DNA from: Sulfolobales archaeon
GTDB lineage: Archaea > Thermoproteota > Thermoprotei_A > Sulfolobales > NBVN01
Length of the DNA stretch: 50,928 bases
Assembly: GCA_025058345.1 (NCBI GenBank)
Contig: JANXEN010000004.1
Span: 1 to 50,928, forward strand
Reading direction: 5' to 3'
Positions 1 to 8,485 of this stretch are shown here, one piece after another. Numbering within the stretch: the stretch's first letter is position 1; each line of letters begins with the position of its first letter. The notes beneath the pieces are model-generated. The model searched no databases. It had not been told where the DNA came from and was given only the letters and a program-made list of their open reading frames with translations. Position numbers and translations under genes: made by a program.

Positions 1-482
1 ATTTCGATGCACTTAGGCTACCAACTGCAGGCTCTGCAGCAGCTGCTGAAGCATTCATAGAAGGTAAATATGATGTGGTAATAGATTCTGATTCCCTCAT
101 TTCAACCGCATGGCAAACCGTTGATGTTCGTGCTGGTGATAAAGTTAAAGTTATCCTCTTTACAGAGGAGGATTTGAGGTATATCATTAATTACTTCGGT
201 GGAGGTGCGTGGGAGAGATTTAAAATACCTACAAAGCTCTACGGATTTATTAGGGAGGACTACACAACCCTATCCTTATATACAACAATAGTCATACGTC
301 GAGACCTACCGAAGGATTTAGTGTATCACATCACTAAGTTACTATGTGAGGAGAGGGAAATTATAGTAGGTAGTATAGGTGCATATGAGAACTTCAACCC
401 ATCGAAAGGCATAGTCACTTCAGGGCTTGAGATTCACCCTGGAGCGGAAACATACTATAGAGAGAAAGGCTATATAAAGTAA
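1..482 (+). CDS. TAXI-family TRAP transporter substrate-binding protein, C-terminal part
   Basis: The reading frame is open from base 3 with no start codon required, so this is the 3' part of a gene cut by the left edge; an internal ATG at 75 is not the start. The visible part begins FDALRLPTAGSAAAAEAFIEG and ends HPGAETYYREKGYIK. The HPGA..YYREKG ending is typical of TAXI-type TRAP periplasmic/extracytoplasmic binding proteins, as is the segment DLVYHITKLLCE. The protein would capture an organic acid outside the membrane and deliver it to the fused permease that follows after only 10 bases. The lipid anchor or signal peptide lies outside the window. The substrate cannot be told from the sequence. 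Confidence 0.82.
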   Translation, partial: FDALRLPTAGSAAAAEAFIEGKYDVVIDSDSLISTAWQTVDVRAGDKVKVILFTEEDLRYIINYFGGGAWERFKIPTKLYGFIREDYTTLSLYTTIVIRRDLPKDLVYHITKLLCEEREIIVGSIGAYENFNPSKGIVTSGLEIHPGAETYYREKGYIK

Positions 483-492
483 TTAGTGTTGA

Positions 493-2394
493 GTGGTGGG
501 GACTGTTTTGAAAAGAGACCTCAGTAAAGTACACCCATTTTTTAGAATTTTGACTAAAATAACTCTTCTTCTAATGATTATCTATAACGCATACGTATTG
601 ACGGTAGGCCGTTACGACATCTACGAACATATGTTCATTAACTTAGCGTTCGTCATACCAATAAGTTTTATTCTATACTCACCTACAAAGAAGTACTTAA
701 GTAGGGTCAGTTGGTATGACTTAATATTGATATTAATATCCTATGTTGTTACCATAGTTTTTTGGCGGAATTACTATAATTGGGTATTTAATAGAATGTG
801 GTTAGTATCGCCTCTAAGTACTGAGCAGCTTCTATGTGGTATGGTGTTGCTCTTCCTACTGGTTGAATTAGTTAGGAGGATTTTCGGATATCCTCTCTTA
901 ATACTTTCCTTAATATGTCTTACTTATGGATTTTTATGTCCCTATCTACCGTATCCGCTGGGATTTAGGACCCAGCCAATTAAAATATTGGACCTATTAC
1001 TATTTACTCCTTATGGAATTTTATCAACTCCCTTAGAGGTTATGGTGACTTACGTAGTTGCTTTTACATTACTAGGAAGTGCGCTTCAGTTAGCTCGTGC
1101 TGATACCTTCTTCATCGACTTGACTAAGTCTCTCGTAGGCAGAAGTGTTGGAGGTATTGGTAAGGTGTCTGTGTTGGCTTCAGCACTTTTCGGCACCATA
1201 AGTGGTTCAGCCGTAGCAAACGTTTACGCAACTGGGACGATAACGATACCTACTATGATTAATATGCGTTACCCTAAAGAACTTGCTGCTGCGATTGAAG
1301 CTGTTGCGTCTACTGGAGGGCAGTTAACTCCTCCTATAATGGGTGCTGCAGCATTTGTTATGGCTGAAATTCTTGGGGTGCCATACCTAACAATAGTTAT
1401 TGCGGCAATTATTCCTGCAATACTTTACTACTTTTCTCTATATGTTCAACTACATTACACATCTCTTAAGCTAGGTCTGTTAGGTTTATCTAGAAATGAA
1501 ATACCGAAACTCAGTGAAGTAGTGAGAAAGCAGTGGTATTGCGTAACTCCTTTAGTGGTATTTCTGTACTTATTAATCATCCAGAATTGGGGTCCGATAT
1601 CGTCAGCAATGGTGGCCTTCTACTTATCATTGTTTATTGCCCTCTTCAGAAAGGAAGTTATTAGAAAACCATCAGTTATGGTAGAAACCCTCACTAAGGG
1701 GATGGAGGAAGCTATTTCGGTAATTCTTGTTGCATGTGTCGCTGGAATAGTCGTTGGTATACTCACATATACTGGTATAACCCTAAAATTCGGTTCATTA
1801 GTCATGAGAGCATCATTCAATGTCCTAGAGATAGCTTTAACTTACATAGCACTCTTGACTATTCTTGTCGGTATGGGAGTACCGACGACAGCAGCGTACA
1901 TTATGACTAGTGCAGTAGCGCTTCCAGCTCTTAATTTATTCGGAGTTAAAGGTATTGTAGCTCATATGTTCGTATTTTATTATGCGATCCTCTCAGCTAT
2001 AACGCCTCCAGTGGCTTTAGCAGCCTTCGCATCAGCAAACATCGCTAGAGCCCAACCAATGAAGGTAGGGGTACTTGCGGTAAGGTTAGGATTAGTGTTA
2101 TTCTTCTTGCCGTTTTCCATGGTATCGAAACCGGAATTGTTGATAGTTTCTGGTAGTTACTCATTAAGTGATTTCATCATATCTCTTGTTACTTCTTTAA
2201 TGTCATGTTTTTCGATATCCGTAGGTCTTGCAGGTTATTTGAAGGGTGAAATGGGACTTATACAAAGACTAGCATTTATTCTATGTGGTTTAGTACTACT
2301 TTATTCTAAGCAGTTATACATGCTACTAATAGTTGTAAGTCTTTTCTTCCTTTTCTACTTCATCAGAAACTTAGTTAAAGAAACCGGTAAGTAG
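493..2394 (+). CDS. TRAP transporter fused permease (4TM + 12TM, DctQM-type)
   Basis: A 633-residue, very hydrophobic protein with about 16-18 membrane spans. The first ~200 residues form the small-subunit-like part; the rest resembles DctM, with glycine-rich segments such as GTISGSAVANVYATGTITIP near residue 235 and GMGVPTTAAYIMTSAVALPA near 455, which line the transport path in this family. Fusion of small and large subunits is the rule for TAXI-type systems and agrees with the binding-protein gene just upstream. It should import an organic acid driven by an ion gradient. The start is GTG at 493; a second GTG follows directly. The two genes are spaced like an operon. Confidence 0.88.
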   Translation: MVGTVLKRDLSKVHPFFRILTKITLLLMIIYNAYVLTVGRYDIYEHMFINLAFVIPISFILYSPTKKYLSRVSWYDLILILISYVVTIVFWRNYYNWVFNRMWLVSPLSTEQLLCGMVLLFLLVELVRRIFGYPLLILSLICLTYGFLCPYLPYPLGFRTQPIKILDLLLFTPYGILSTPLEVMVTYVVAFTLLGSALQLARADTFFIDLTKSLVGRSVGGIGKVSVLASALFGTISGSAVANVYATGTITIPTMINMRYPKELAAAIEAVASTGGQLTPPIMGAAAFVMAEILGVPYLTIVIAAIIPAILYYFSLYVQLHYTSLKLGLLGLSRNEIPKLSEVVRKQWYCVTPLVVFLYLLIIQNWGPISSAMVAFYLSLFIALFRKEVIRKPSVMVETLTKGMEEAISVILVACVAGIVVGILTYTGITLKFGSLVMRASFNVLEIALTYIALLTILVGMGVPTTAAYIMTSAVALPALNLFGVKGIVAHMFVFYYAILSAITPPVALAAFASANIARAQPMKVGVLAVRLGLVLFFLPFSMVSKPELLIVSGSYSLSDFIISLVTSLMSCFSISVGLAGYLKGEMGLIQRLAFILCGLVLLYSKQLYMLLIVVSLFFLFYFIRNLVKETGK

Positions 2395-2409
2395 TACTTT
2401 CTACAACAG

Positions 2410-3249
2410 TCAAGCATTCGTATATGCGTTAAGCATTAAAAGTGCGTCTACCTCTAAGTTAGGTGACTCACTAATTAAAACTCCTGAAACCTTAAAGTCT
2501 TTAATAACTTTAATTATCTCTTGATAATTAATCCTTGATTCAGTTAAATTGAGGTGCTTTACTTCACCTCTATTTCCGTATTCCATGCCTGAGAGGTGGA
2601 TATGTGAGTTCTTTACAGCTTCAGTGCCGAGCTTATTTTCTACTTGCTCAAGGATCTTCTTAAATTCTTCATAATTATTTACCTTACCTCTACTTCTAGC
2701 ATATATATGTGCAAAATCTATACAGGGTAGTGAATACTCTATACCTTCAGTGACAGCAAGTATCTCATCAATAGAACCAAACTCGGCAAGACCGCCCATT
2801 ACCTCAGGTCTTACCCATATTTCAATCCCCTCGTCGATTAATTTATTAATAATAACCTTTATGGAATTCCTAACTTTCTTAATACACTCACTGCTTGGTA
2901 GATTTCCGTAGTAGCCTGAGTGAAATACTACTGACCAGGCCCCAGCTAAATAACCCATCCTCGCAGAGTCAATAATTCTCTTAATAGATGCTTCGACTTT
3001 ATCTGACTCGCTGGATAATAAATTTATGTAGTAAGGCGCGTGGACTGTCAGTAGTATACCTAGGTCTTTAGCGGTATTATATACTTCGTGAGCTGTCCCC
3101 TCACTCATTTTAACCCCTCTAACGAATTCGATTTCCATAGCACTAAGGCCTAGTTCATGAATTCGCTTCAAGCCATTCAAGGTAGACGGCTTTGGGGTAC
3201 TGTTAGGTATTCCAGCAGTTCCAAAGAATAGGTGATCAGGCGTTCTCAA
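2410..3249 (-). CDS. Endonuclease IV-like TIM-barrel protein (AP endonuclease family 2)
   Basis: A 279-residue TIM barrel of the xylose isomerase/endonuclease IV superfamily. Likely metal ligands are visible in order: VHAPYY (~69), VFHSGYYG (~109), RPEVMG (~147), CIDFAHIYAR (~177), HIHLSG (~217) and SESPNLE (~260). This spacing fits endonuclease IV, which cuts DNA 5' of abasic sites with a three-zinc centre, so a base-excision repair role is likely; a sugar-phosphate isomerase role cannot be excluded. The start is TTG at 3249, supported by a TAGGTG Shine-Dalgarno site five bases upstream and a TATA-like box further up. The gene is convergent with the TRAP permease. Confidence 0.75.
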   Translation of the reverse strand: MRTPDHLFFGTAGIPNSTPKPSTLNGLKRIHELGLSAMEIEFVRGVKMSEGTAHEVYNTAKDLGILLTVHAPYYINLLSSESDKVEASIKRIIDSARMGYLAGAWSVVFHSGYYGNLPSSECIKKVRNSIKVIINKLIDEGIEIWVRPEVMGGLAEFGSIDEILAVTEGIEYSLPCIDFAHIYARSRGKVNNYEEFKKILEQVENKLGTEAVKNSHIHLSGMEYGNRGEVKHLNLTESRINYQEIIKVIKDFKVSGVLISESPNLEVDALLMLNAYTNA

Positions 3250-3274
3250 TAAAACACCTAGATATTAGATCGGC

Positions 3275-3290
3275 TTTAAGTATTTAAAAA
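3275..3290 (-). promoter_or_regulatory. TATA-like promoter box of the endonuclease IV-like gene
   Basis: On the minus strand the sequence TTTTTAAATACTTAAA lies 26-41 bases upstream of the TTG start at 3249, followed by TAGGTG at 3260-3255. This arrangement fits an archaeal TATA box with a short leader. The assignment rests on composition and spacing only. Confidence 0.45.
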
Positions 3291-3381
3291 TTCCTGCCTA
3301 ATTCATGGTTAGGTATATAGGTAATTGGCCTAATTGATGGTTTGCCTATAAGTGGTGGGAGGCATGGTAGCGGGGGGTGGA

Positions 3382-3424
3382 ATTTCACGGGCGGTCACCC
3401 ACTTCAAGTTTAGGACCGGCCCGT
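3382..3424 (-). other. tRNA-iMet intron 3 (T loop, position 59/60)
   Basis: A 43-nt insertion in the T loop with a textbook bulge-helix-bulge: outer T stem GGTGG/CCACC, central four pairs TTCA/TGAA, three-base bulges AAA and ATT, and inner helix CGGGC/GCCCG. Cutting after the second base of each bulge restores the seven-base loop TTCAAAT. Confidence 0.85.
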
Positions 3425-3446
3425 TTTGAACCACCGACCTCGGGAT

Positions 3447-3491
3447 GGACCCCTTGTGTATCCCCGAGTTACGACCTCTGAAGCCGTAACA
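3447..3491 (-). other. tRNA-iMet intron 2 (anticodon loop, position 37/38)
   Basis: About 45 nt at the canonical archaeal intron position just after CTCATA. It holds a perfect GTTACG/CGTAAC hairpin. I could not draw a strict bulge-helix-bulge; a relaxed version with G-U pairs between GCTC and GGGT is possible. A competing stem CTCGGG/CCCGAG joins intron and 3' exon. Confidence 0.65.
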
Positions 3492-3498
3492 TATGAGC

Positions 3499-3527
3499 TT
3501 CGCGGGTAGGACGTTTAATCCATACCT
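3499..3527 (-). other. tRNA-iMet intron 1 (anticodon stem, about position 30/31)
   Basis: About 29 nt between CGGG (positions 27-30) and GCTCAT. Exon GCGGG pairs with intron CCCGC, leaving three-base bulges AGG and GAA on opposite strands, with an inner TA.GGA/TCCTA stem. This resembles a bulge-helix-bulge. The exact cut could be one base later on both sides (A31 or G31 in the mature tRNA). Confidence 0.7.
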
Positions 3528-3582
3528 CCCGCGGGCTCCCTGGCTACCCCACCCCGCTGCTTTGGCCTCCCAGGATTCTACT

Positions 3583-4551
3583 CTATTGTTGAGGCTTATA
3601 AGCTTTGTTAGCAAATGAGGCCATCATCCTACGCAGTTCTGAGTGAAATTCGGTGATGATGTTTAGTTCCTCAGCTTTTTTAATAGCTTCTGCTAGGTTC
3701 TTAGTTGATGTCAGGTTCAAAGCTAATCTAGATCTTCTGTATAGGGTTTTAGTATTTAGTATAAATAGAATTGTAGATACTATGTTAACTTTGACTTTCC
3801 TTAACCCACCTCTTATGCTTTTGATTCCCTCAAAACCCTTCAGCGCGATTATAGGTATCTTACTAGCTTCGGTCTCGAACTTAGATACTACATCCTCGAT
3901 ATAACTTAAGTAGTTACTCCAGAGACCTATGGAACCTATATAACCATTAAGTTTAGCTAAATCGCTAATTTTACTTAAAACGTATTCTTGCGGTAACTCT
4001 CCATCCGCTCCAGGAGCTAAAACCGCTATAACTGAATTAAAACTAGATAGTGCTGCCAATCCGATGGCATCGGTCAGAGGGCTGCCTAAACAATCCTCCC
4101 ATCCATCAGCGAGGATATCACCCCCCACATCTAGGCCGACAAAGCAATCTACTGAGTAATTACTTATCAGTTCATCTAAACATTTACGATATCCTTGGAC
4201 TCCGTATTCGAGGGTTATTGCCGGTACTACGTCATTCATTATTGAGGCTAGGATTGAGGCTTGAGGCCTATACCTATATAAACCTCTATCCACATATGAC
4301 TCACTGGAAAAATACACGCATTCACTAATTTTAGCTCCTTTAATAAGTGATTTAGGGGGTGGGCCTGCTATCGGATCTATGATTGACCTCTCCCATAACA
4401 CTGCTATCGGTATGCAGAAACTCACTCCGAAGAAGTCTTTTAAAACTTTACATATGACGTAAGCTGAAGCTATATCACCAGCTCCCCCTATCCCGATGAT
4501 ACCTACTCTATGATTTTCAAACATTTTAGCTGGATTGAAGTAACTGAGCAT
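3583..4551 (-). CDS. DUF1152 family protein
   Basis: A 322-residue protein with an N-terminal nucleotide-binding-like glycine loop GIIGIGGAGDIASA near residue 17 and an internal DCFVGLDVGGDILADG near 135 followed by SPLTDAIGLAAL. These segments match what I remember of the DUF1152 family of archaeal proteins, whose function is unknown to me. It appears soluble. The start is ATG at 4551; a second ATG ten codons in (MFENHR) would give a more compact N-terminus. It is divergent from psmA, with about 80 AT-rich bases between them that should hold both promoters. Its 3' end carries the tRNA-iMet promoter. Confidence 0.65.
   Translation of the reverse strand: MLSYFNPAKMFENHRVGIIGIGGAGDIASAYVICKVLKDFFGVSFCIPIAVLWERSIIDPIAGPPPKSLIKGAKISECVYFSSESYVDRGLYRYRPQASILASIMNDVVPAITLEYGVQGYRKCLDELISNYSVDCFVGLDVGGDILADGWEDCLGSPLTDAIGLAALSSFNSVIAVLAPGADGELPQEYVLSKISDLAKLNGYIGSIGLWSNYLSYIEDVVSKFETEASKIPIIALKGFEGIKSIRGGLRKVKVNIVSTILFILNTKTLYRRSRLALNLTSTKNLAEAIKKAEELNIITEFHSELRRMMASFANKAYKPQQ
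3594..3603 (-). promoter_or_regulatory. TATA box of the tRNA-iMet gene
   Basis: GCTTATAAGC on the minus strand, 36-45 bases upstream of tRNA position 1. It overlaps the last codons of the DUF1152 gene (stop at 3583), so the tRNA promoter would sit inside that gene's 3' end. The distance allows a start site with a short 5' leader removed by RNase P. Confidence 0.55.
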
Positions 4552-4634
4552 TAATTAAAACCTTATAAAATTATATGAAGAACGTAATTTAAAGCTTAAT
4601 AATATGGATGTTATAATCTGTATAGGTGTTAATT

Positions 4635-5366
4635 TTGGCTTTCGGGCCGCCTGCGATGGGATATGATAGAGCAATAACTGTGTTCTCACCTGACGGTAAG
4701 TTATATCAGGTTGAGTATGCGGCAGAGAACGTGAGGAAGGGTTGGACGACTATAGGCATTAAATCAAGGGACGGTGGTATAATATTAGCTGAGAAAAAGA
4801 AAGTTACACAATTGGTAGATCTTGGGTCGATCGAGAAGATATTTCTAATAGACACTCATGTAGGTGCTAGTTTCGCTGGGTTAGCAGCTGATGGTAGGAT
4901 ACTAATAGATTACGCTAGGAAACAAGCATTCAATCATAGATTTATTTATGATGAACCGGCGGATGTTGAGATGTTAGTAAGGTCTGTATGTGATATAAAG
5001 CAATTATATACACAGCATGCTGGTGTAAGACCTTTCGGGGTTTCTTTAATTTTTTTAGGAGTTGATAGAAAGGGAGTAAACCTCTTTAAGACTGAAACTA
5101 ATGGATATTACTTTAGCTATTTAGCGATAGCTATGGGTGCAGGTGAGCAATCAGTTATGGAGTTTCTAGAGAAGAACTACGATATTAACCTAGATATGAG
5201 AGATGCAGTTATTCTCGGCCTTAAGGCTTTAAGAAACGCTTCTGAAGGTCCTCTAATCCCTGAAGGCATTGAATTGGGGTATATAAATCTTAAGGAGAAG
5301 GAGTTTAGGAAGCTGCCTTTAAGCGAGTTATCAAGGTACATCGTTGAAGCAGGGGTAAATAAATGA
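4635..5366 (+). CDS. psmA: 20S proteasome alpha subunit
   Basis: A 243-residue protein starting MAFGPPAMGYDRAITVFSPDG from a TTG codon at 4635; a GTG at 4626 would add three residues, but the AFGP start is what archaeal alpha subunits show. The YDR motif and following VFSPDGKLYQVEYA are the alpha-subunit signature; the N-terminal helix gates the proteolytic barrel. The protein forms the outer rings of the 20S proteasome and has no active-site threonine of its own. No beta subunit is present in the window. It is the first gene of a tight block: the next gene (SBDS) overlaps its stop by four bases, and exosome genes follow, a conserved archaeal order. Confidence 0.96.
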   Translation: MAFGPPAMGYDRAITVFSPDGKLYQVEYAAENVRKGWTTIGIKSRDGGIILAEKKKVTQLVDLGSIEKIFLIDTHVGASFAGLAADGRILIDYARKQAFNHRFIYDEPADVEMLVRSVCDIKQLYTQHAGVRPFGVSLIFLGVDRKGVNLFKTETNGYYFSYLAIAMGAGEQSVMEFLEKNYDINLDMRDAVILGLKALRNASEGPLIPEGIELGYINLKEKEFRKLPLSELSRYIVEAGVNK

Positions 5367-6061
5367 GTGGTAAGGAATATGTCATCGCTAAATATGAGTC
5401 TAAAGGCTCTAGATTCGAAGTCCTTGTAAAGCCTGATCAAGCACTAAAGTTCCGTGAGGGAGATAAGAAAGTAAGTGTAGATGATTTCTTAGTTAGTGAT
5501 TTCATATATAAGGACGTTAAGAAGGGTCTGAAGTCATCTCCGGATGAGCTTAATAGGGTGTTCGGGACTGAGGATGTGAGGGTTATAGCTGCTGAGATCG
5601 TAAGGAAAGGTGAACTCCAGCTTACAACAGATCAGAGACGTGCATTATTAGATGCTAAGAAGAAGCAAATAATAAACTACGTAGCTAAGTCAGCCATAGA
5701 TCCTAAAACCAAGACTCCAATCCCACCACAACGTATTGAGAAAGCTATGGAGGAGGCTAAGGTAGGTGTTGACCTATATAAAAGTGTTGAGGAGCAGGCG
5801 ACTCATATCATTAAGGAAATATCTAAGTTCATACCGATAAAGGTTGCTAGAGCTTTGATTACTATTAAAATTCCTGCCGAACATTCACGGAAAGTCTATA
5901 ACGATATTAGAAGATTAGGTGACGTCAAAAACCAGCAATGGCTCTCTGACGGAGCCTTGATAATGGAGTTGGAGGTTCCTGCAGGTCTACAGACAGAAGT
6001 TATCGATAAGGTTAACTCCTTATGTAGGGGTAGCGCTGAAGTCAGTATTAAGGTGGTATGA
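5363..6061 (+). CDS. Ribosome maturation protein SBDS homologue
   Basis: A 232-residue protein with the three-domain SBDS layout: an N-terminal FYSH domain (residues ~1-95, including KKGLKSSPDELNRVFGTEDVR), a central helical domain (KKKQIINYVAKSAIDPKTKTPIPPQRIEKAMEEAKVGVD) and a C-terminal ferredoxin-like domain. The PPQRIE.AM segment is strongly conserved in SBDS. In eukaryotes SBDS helps remove eIF6 from new 60S subunits; a similar archaeal role is inferred. The ATG overlaps the psmA stop (ATGA), so translation is probably coupled. It sits between psmA and the exosome genes as in many archaea. Confidence 0.95.
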   Translation: MSGKEYVIAKYESKGSRFEVLVKPDQALKFREGDKKVSVDDFLVSDFIYKDVKKGLKSSPDELNRVFGTEDVRVIAAEIVRKGELQLTTDQRRALLDAKKKQIINYVAKSAIDPKTKTPIPPQRIEKAMEEAKVGVDLYKSVEEQATHIIKEISKFIPIKVARALITIKIPAEHSRKVYNDIRRLGDVKNQQWLSDGALIMELEVPAGLQTEVIDKVNSLCRGSAEVSIKVV

Positions 6062-6783
6062 TGGAGGCATCAATTCATGTCCAAAATAGGGAGTTAGTCA
6101 CTCCTGGGCAAATATTAGGTAGCGGCAAGTTAACTATATCCACACCGACTACGGTATATAGCGTTGGTGGTAAATACTACTCAGCAGTCGTTGGACTGGC
6201 TGATGTAGAGGGGGAGAAGATAGGTGTCATTCCTCTAGAAGGGTTTTACTATCCTAAGGTAGGTGATTTGGTTATCGGGGTTGTGACTTCAGTAGGTACT
6301 AATAGCTGGGAAATCGATATAAAAGCTCCTTACCACGCGGTCCTATACGCTTCTGACTTCTTAAATAGGCCTCTAAACCCAGCCCGTGAATCCCTGTCAG
6401 ATTACTTAGATATTGGAGATGTTATAGTAGCTAAAGTCGAGAATGTAGGTAGAGGTAGGGTAACGACTTTGACAGTTAAGGGTAAAGGCTTCGGTAAGGT
6501 TAGTAAGGGTTCCTTAGTTGAAATCGATTCAGCGAAAATCCCTAGAGTTATAGGTAAGAAGGGCTCTATGCTGCAATTATTGATGAATGAAAGTAAATGT
6601 GAAATCACAGTAGCTCAGAATGGTAGAATATTAGTTAATAATTGCCCTAATAAAGATTCTGAAGAAGTGGTAATAATGGCTATCAAGAAAATTGAGAAGG
6701 AAGCTCACATTCCAGGGCTTACCGATAGGATTAAGGATTTCATTATTAAGGAGAAGGTTAGAAGGGGGATGTTCAGTGGGTAA
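6058..6783 (+). CDS. rrp4: Exosome complex RNA-binding subunit Rrp4
   Basis: A 241-residue cap protein of the archaeal exosome. It shows the N-terminal domain beginning [13 protein letters not shown], an S1 domain (about residues 65-140, [20 protein letters not shown]) and a C-terminal KH domain with the GxxG loop in [13 protein letters not shown] near 165. Rrp4 trimers sit on the Rrp41/Rrp42 ring and guide RNA into the pore. Two ATG codons (6058, 6061) are possible starts; the first overlaps the SBDS stop. Rrp41 begins before this gene ends, so stoichiometric production of the complex is likely. Confidence 0.95.
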   Translation: MMEASIHVQNRELVTPGQILGSGKLTISTPTTVYSVGGKYYSAVVGLADVEGEKIGVIPLEGFYYPKVGDLVIGVVTSVGTNSWEIDIKAPYHAVLYASDFLNRPLNPARESLSDYLDIGDVIVAKVENVGRGRVTTLTVKGKGFGKVSKGSLVEIDSAKIPRVIGKKGSMLQLLMNESKCEITVAQNGRILVNNCPNKDSEEVVIMAIKKIEKEAHIPGLTDRIKDFIIKEKVRRGMFSG

Positions 6784-7504
6784 GGTTGGAATGAAGTTAA
6801 TAGAGAGTGGGTTAAGGCATGATGGTAGGAAATTAGATGAATTACGCCCCATATCCATGTCTGTAGGTGTTTTGAAAAACGCTAACGGATCTGCCCTGGT
6901 TGAGTATGGGAGGACTAAGGTCATAGCTGCTGTGTATGGTCCTAGAGAACCTCAGACGAGGTACATGTTGCTTCCCAATAGGGCGGTGATTAGGTGTAGG
7001 TATCATATGGCTTCATTTTCAACACATGACCGTAAAAGCCCTACACTTAGTAGGAGGGAAATTGAGTTATCTAAAGTGGTTAGAGAGGCTTTGGAGCCAG
7101 TAGTTTTATCTGAGCTATACCCAAGGACGTCTATAGATATCTTCATCGAGGTCATAAATGCTGATGGTGGGACGAGAACAGCTAGTGTTACTGCTGCATC
7201 TTTAGCATTGGCGGATGCGGGGATTCCGATGAAGGATTTAGTTGCTGGCGTAGCTGTAGGTAAAGTCGACGGTTTTCTAGTCTTAGACGTTGATGAATTG
7301 GAAGACATGTATGGAGAGGCTGATATGCCAGTAGCTATGGCGCCTTCATTACGTCAAATAACTCTCTTACAGCTGAACGGTGTCTTAACTCCTGATGAGT
7401 TTACACAAGCGTTTGAGTTAGCTAAGAAAGGCATTGAGGCGATCTATAGCGTGGAGAGGGAAACCCTTAAGAAGAAGTATCTAGATGTTAAGGTTGAGGA
7501 TTGA
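6776..7504 (+). CDS. rrp41: Exosome complex exonuclease Rrp41 (catalytic)
   Basis: A 242-residue RNase PH-fold subunit. I choose GTG at 6776 ([19 protein letters not shown]), preceded by a GGGGG-rich Shine-Dalgarno region; the open frame continues 28 codons upstream but that extension does not match the family. RNase PH signatures include [37 protein letters not shown] and the active-site stretch [16 protein letters not shown]. The subunit degrades RNA 3' to 5' with phosphate and can add A-rich tails. It overlaps Rrp4 by eight bases. Confidence 0.95.
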   Translation: MGKVGMKLIESGLRHDGRKLDELRPISMSVGVLKNANGSALVEYGRTKVIAAVYGPREPQTRYMLLPNRAVIRCRYHMASFSTHDRKSPTLSRREIELSKVVREALEPVVLSELYPRTSIDIFIEVINADGGTRTASVTAASLALADAGIPMKDLVAGVAVGKVDGFLVLDVDELEDMYGEADMPVAMAPSLRQITLLQLNGVLTPDEFTQAFELAKKGIEAIYSVERETLKKKYLDVKVED

Positions 7505-7509
7505 GAGTG

Positions 7510-8346
7510 ATGTCGACAACACCATCGTCTGAATTCTTTATACCTAAACTTAAGACAGATATTATTATCTCTATGTTGGGTAAGGGATTAAGACCTAACG
7601 GTAGGAAGGTAGATGAGATAAGACCAGTAACAATAATTAAAGACTACATACCCAATGCTGATGGTTCTGCCCTAGTCAAGCTGGGGAACACTCAAGTATT
7701 AGTAGGTGTTAAATTAGAGATAGGTACGCCTTTCTCAGACACACCAAATGAAGGAAACTTGATGGTCAATGCTGAATTTATGCCTACAGCCTCACCGGTA
7801 TTTGAGCCAGGACCTCCCGACGAGAATGCTATAGAGTTGTCGAGAGTCATTGATAGAGGTATAAGAGAGTCTAAAGCTATAGACTTATCTAAACTTGCCA
7901 TTATTTCAGGTAGGAAAGTTTGGAATATATGGGTAGATATATACGTATTAGACCATGATGGTAATTTAATTGATGCTTCTTCTATCGGGACCTTAGCAGC
8001 GTTAATGTCAACTAAGCTTCCTAATATAGAGGTAAAAGATAGCGGTGAAATAGTAATAGATAAAAGCAATAAGGGGGAGCCCCTACCGTTAAGTAAGGCT
8101 GTAGCTGCAGTTACCATAGGTAAGATAGGTAATTACTTAATAGTAGATCCTGATATAGAAGAGGAATCACTTCTGGATTCTAGACTTACGGTCATTGTTG
8201 ATGAGGATGGATCAATAGCTGGGTTACAGAAGTCTGGAGCAGGTTATTTGATTGAGGAGGAATTACCTACAATAATAAACATTGCGTTAAGTAAGGGGAA
8301 GGAAGTAATAAATACTGTTAGGAACATCGTAAAGGGCTCTAAGTAA
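7510..8346 (+). CDS. rrp42: Exosome complex subunit Rrp42 (non-catalytic)
   Basis: A 278-residue RNase PH-fold protein beginning MSTTPSSEFFIPKLKTD. The family core is clear: GLRPNGRKVDEIRPV, NADGSALVKLGNTQVLVGVKLEIGTPF cannot be mistaken for Rrp41, and FMPTASPVFEPGPPDE is typical Rrp42. It partners Rrp41 in the hexameric ring and contributes RNA-binding residues, not catalysis. ATG 7510 is preferred over the in-frame TTG 7501 and GTG 7507 because GAGG sits upstream at the right distance. It lies five bases after Rrp41. Confidence 0.95.
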   Translation: MSTTPSSEFFIPKLKTDIIISMLGKGLRPNGRKVDEIRPVTIIKDYIPNADGSALVKLGNTQVLVGVKLEIGTPFSDTPNEGNLMVNAEFMPTASPVFEPGPPDENAIELSRVIDRGIRESKAIDLSKLAIISGRKVWNIWVDIYVLDHDGNLIDASSIGTLAALMSTKLPNIEVKDSGEIVIDKSNKGEPLPLSKAVAAVTIGKIGNYLIVDPDIEEESLLDSRLTVIVDEDGSIAGLQKSGAGYLIEEELPTIINIALSKGKEVINTVRNIVKGSK

Positions 8347-8449
8347 TATTTTACTAAGTTCGAATTATTGTTAATGAGGATATTTAGCTATAGGAGTGTT
8401 TTCAACTAACGGCGATTGAGCTAATATATACATGAAGAAATATTTAAAA

Positions 8450-8459
8450 CTTATATAAT
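8450..8459 (+). promoter_or_regulatory. TATA box of the L37Ae-Brix-Pcc1 group
   Basis: CTTATATAAT lies about 27-36 bases before the L37Ae start in a 136-base gap after rrp42. The preceding AATATTTAAAA may belong to the same element. This suggests the ribosomal protein gene has its own promoter with a very short or no leader. Confidence 0.6.
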
Positions 8460-8485
8460 TGTTTTAGGATAAGTAAAACTGTGTG

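Larger units (their letters stand above)
3365..3558 (-). tRNA. Initiator tRNA-Met (CAT) with three introns, CCA encoded
   Basis: Read on the minus strand, the gene starts AGCGGGG (acceptor, 3558-3552) and ends CCCCGCT-A-CCA (3377-3365); the A1:U72 end and G/C acceptor match archaeal initiator tRNA. The D arm is GGGT-AGCCAGGGA-GCCC, the anticodon loop is CTCAT-A-A (CAT at 3495-3493), the variable region AGGTC and the T arm GGTGG-TTCAAAT-CCACC. These parts are separated by three insertions at 3527-3499, 3491-3447 and 3424-3382. Removing 29, 45 and 43 nt leaves exactly 77 nt including CCA. The anticodon stem becomes CGGG plus one weaker pair. The D-arm/anticodon and T-loop junctions were placed by folding; the first two may be off by one or two bases. 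High G+C contrasts with the flanks. Confidence 0.9.

Noticed and set aside
3330-3614. Minus-strand open frame of 94 residues across the tRNA region
   Set aside because: It is an accident of the G+C-rich tRNA-iMet gene; the codons give no known family and the tRNA fold explains the sequence.
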